Shown here: positions 27,576-27,949 of the stretch, piece after piece | Position numbering within the stretch: position 1 is the first letter of the stretch | Layout of the letters: each line of letters starts with the position of its first letter | Source: a virus | Direction: 5' to 3' (one strand) | IMG/VR virus record: IMGVR_UViG_3300044622_000109 | Coordinates: 1 to 27,949 of that record | Length of the DNA: 27,949 bases | The notes under the pieces: model-generated | What the model was told of the DNA's origin: nothing | The model's input: the letters and a program-made list of their open reading frames with translations, nothing else | Database searches by the model: none | Made by a program: the position numbers and the translations under genes

Positions 27576-27881
27576 TTAGTTGATCTCGACGCCTGCGATG
27601 TGAAAGTTGATAGTGGTCGCAGATGCGCCACCAGTGATGGTCTGAGCTGCAGTCAGCGGTTGCTTCATGTCGATGACAGTTGAGTCGAACGCGCCAACTG
27701 TGACAGTGGTCGCAAGGTTGACTCCACCAAGACCAAGAGTGAACGTTCCGGCGCTTCCCGCAGTGTTGGTCACAACGATGCTGGAGACGACCGTCGTGGT
27801 CGAGGCCGGCACTGTGTAGAGCACAGTCGAAGTCGTAGTTGTTGCGGCTCCTCTGAAGAGGGTCTTGGATGTAGTCGCCAT
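27576..27881 (-). CDS. Small beta-rich virion protein (101 aa)
   Basis: The ATG at 27881 follows an AAAGGAGT site. The protein, MATTSKTLFRGAATTTTSTV, then YTVPASTTTVVSSIVVTNTAG...FTLGLGGVNLATTVTV, is a threonine/valine-rich beta sandwich ending FHIAGVEI. I recognise this plan from small structural proteins next to tail fibre genes in many phages, but no function is assigned. It heads the fibre cluster within this window and is probably a tail or fibre component. Confidence 0.7.
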   Translation of the reverse strand: MATTSKTLFRGAATTTTSTVLYTVPASTTTVVSSIVVTNTAGSAGTFTLGLGGVNLATTVTVGAFDSTVIDMKQPLTAAQTITGGASATTINFHIAGVEIN

Positions 27882-27929
27882 TAGTTACGACTCCTTTGCT
27901 GTTGGTAGGAATACTCCTATTGGAGTGAG

Positions 27930-27949
27930 TTAGAGAGCGCCCATCAGGT
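27930..27949 (-). CDS. C-terminal end of an upstream gene (partial, six codons visible)
   Basis: On the minus strand the window begins inside a frame reading ...LMGAL and stop (TAA 27932-27930). Ending in a few small residues followed by the next gene's ribosome site 20-40 nt later suggests the end of another gene on the same transcript. Five residues are too few to identify it or to be certain that the frame is real. In between, a short inverted repeat (ACTCC...GGAGT) lies near 27912-27925. Confidence 0.25.

Overview
This window is the body of a temperate, tailed (siphovirus-type) phage or prophage of an actinobacterium. The host assignment rests on a complete WhiB-family Fe-S regulator gene, a protein family confined to Actinobacteria and their phages, and on actinophage-style tail, capsid and endolysin proteins. 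Base composition looks moderate rather than very GC-rich, so a moderate-GC host such as a freshwater actinobacterium is possible; that is inference only.

Layout. Almost every gene lies on the minus strand, so the functional order runs from right to left. Positions 27.9-23.2 kb hold a tail-fibre and receptor module: a small beta-rich protein, three tandem paralogous beta-domain proteins, a carbohydrate-binding-like fibre, two small fibre-associated proteins and a GT2 glycosyltransferase. Positions 23.2-15.1 kb hold the packaging, head and connector module: TerS, TerL, portal, VG15/MuF-like protein, scaffold, P22-like coat protein, four connector or tail-completion proteins and the major tail protein. 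Positions 15.0-7.6 kb hold tail assembly: a tail assembly chaperone pair joined by a canonical -1 slippery heptamer (GGGAAAC), a 943-aa tape measure protein, Dit, and a 1027-aa Tal-like protein with two FN3 domains, an alanine-rich repeat region and a C-terminal S74 chaperone. Positions 7.6-6.4 kb hold lysis: a coiled-coil microprotein, a coiled-coil/membrane protein, an M15-type endolysin and a small membrane holin candidate. Positions 6.4-4.3 kb hold an HTH protein, a metallophosphoesterase and a dNMP kinase.

A strong hairpin (4275-4310) separates this long leftward operon from the only plus-strand gene, a tyrosine integrase (3396-4265). Upstream of the integrase, a roughly 355-bp intergenic region carries three perfect inverted repeats in 75 bp, plus a small hairpin over the integrase ribosome binding site. 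This is the probable regulatory switch and possible attP region. Left of it, a second leftward operon (3.0-0 kb) runs through nine tightly overlapping genes: two small membrane proteins, an Hjr/VRR-NUC-like nuclease, WhiB with an HTH tail, a membrane-anchored transglycosylase-like protein, a YqaJ-C-terminus-like protein, a 39-aa Cys microprotein, a Cas4-like Fe-S nuclease and a truncated conserved phage protein. This looks like an early operon for regulation and recombination.

Many neighbouring genes overlap through ATGA, GTGA or TAATG junctions. These fix several GTG starts and reveal two genes shorter than 60 codons. No repressor, excisionase, replication or tRNA gene is visible; they probably lie outside the window.
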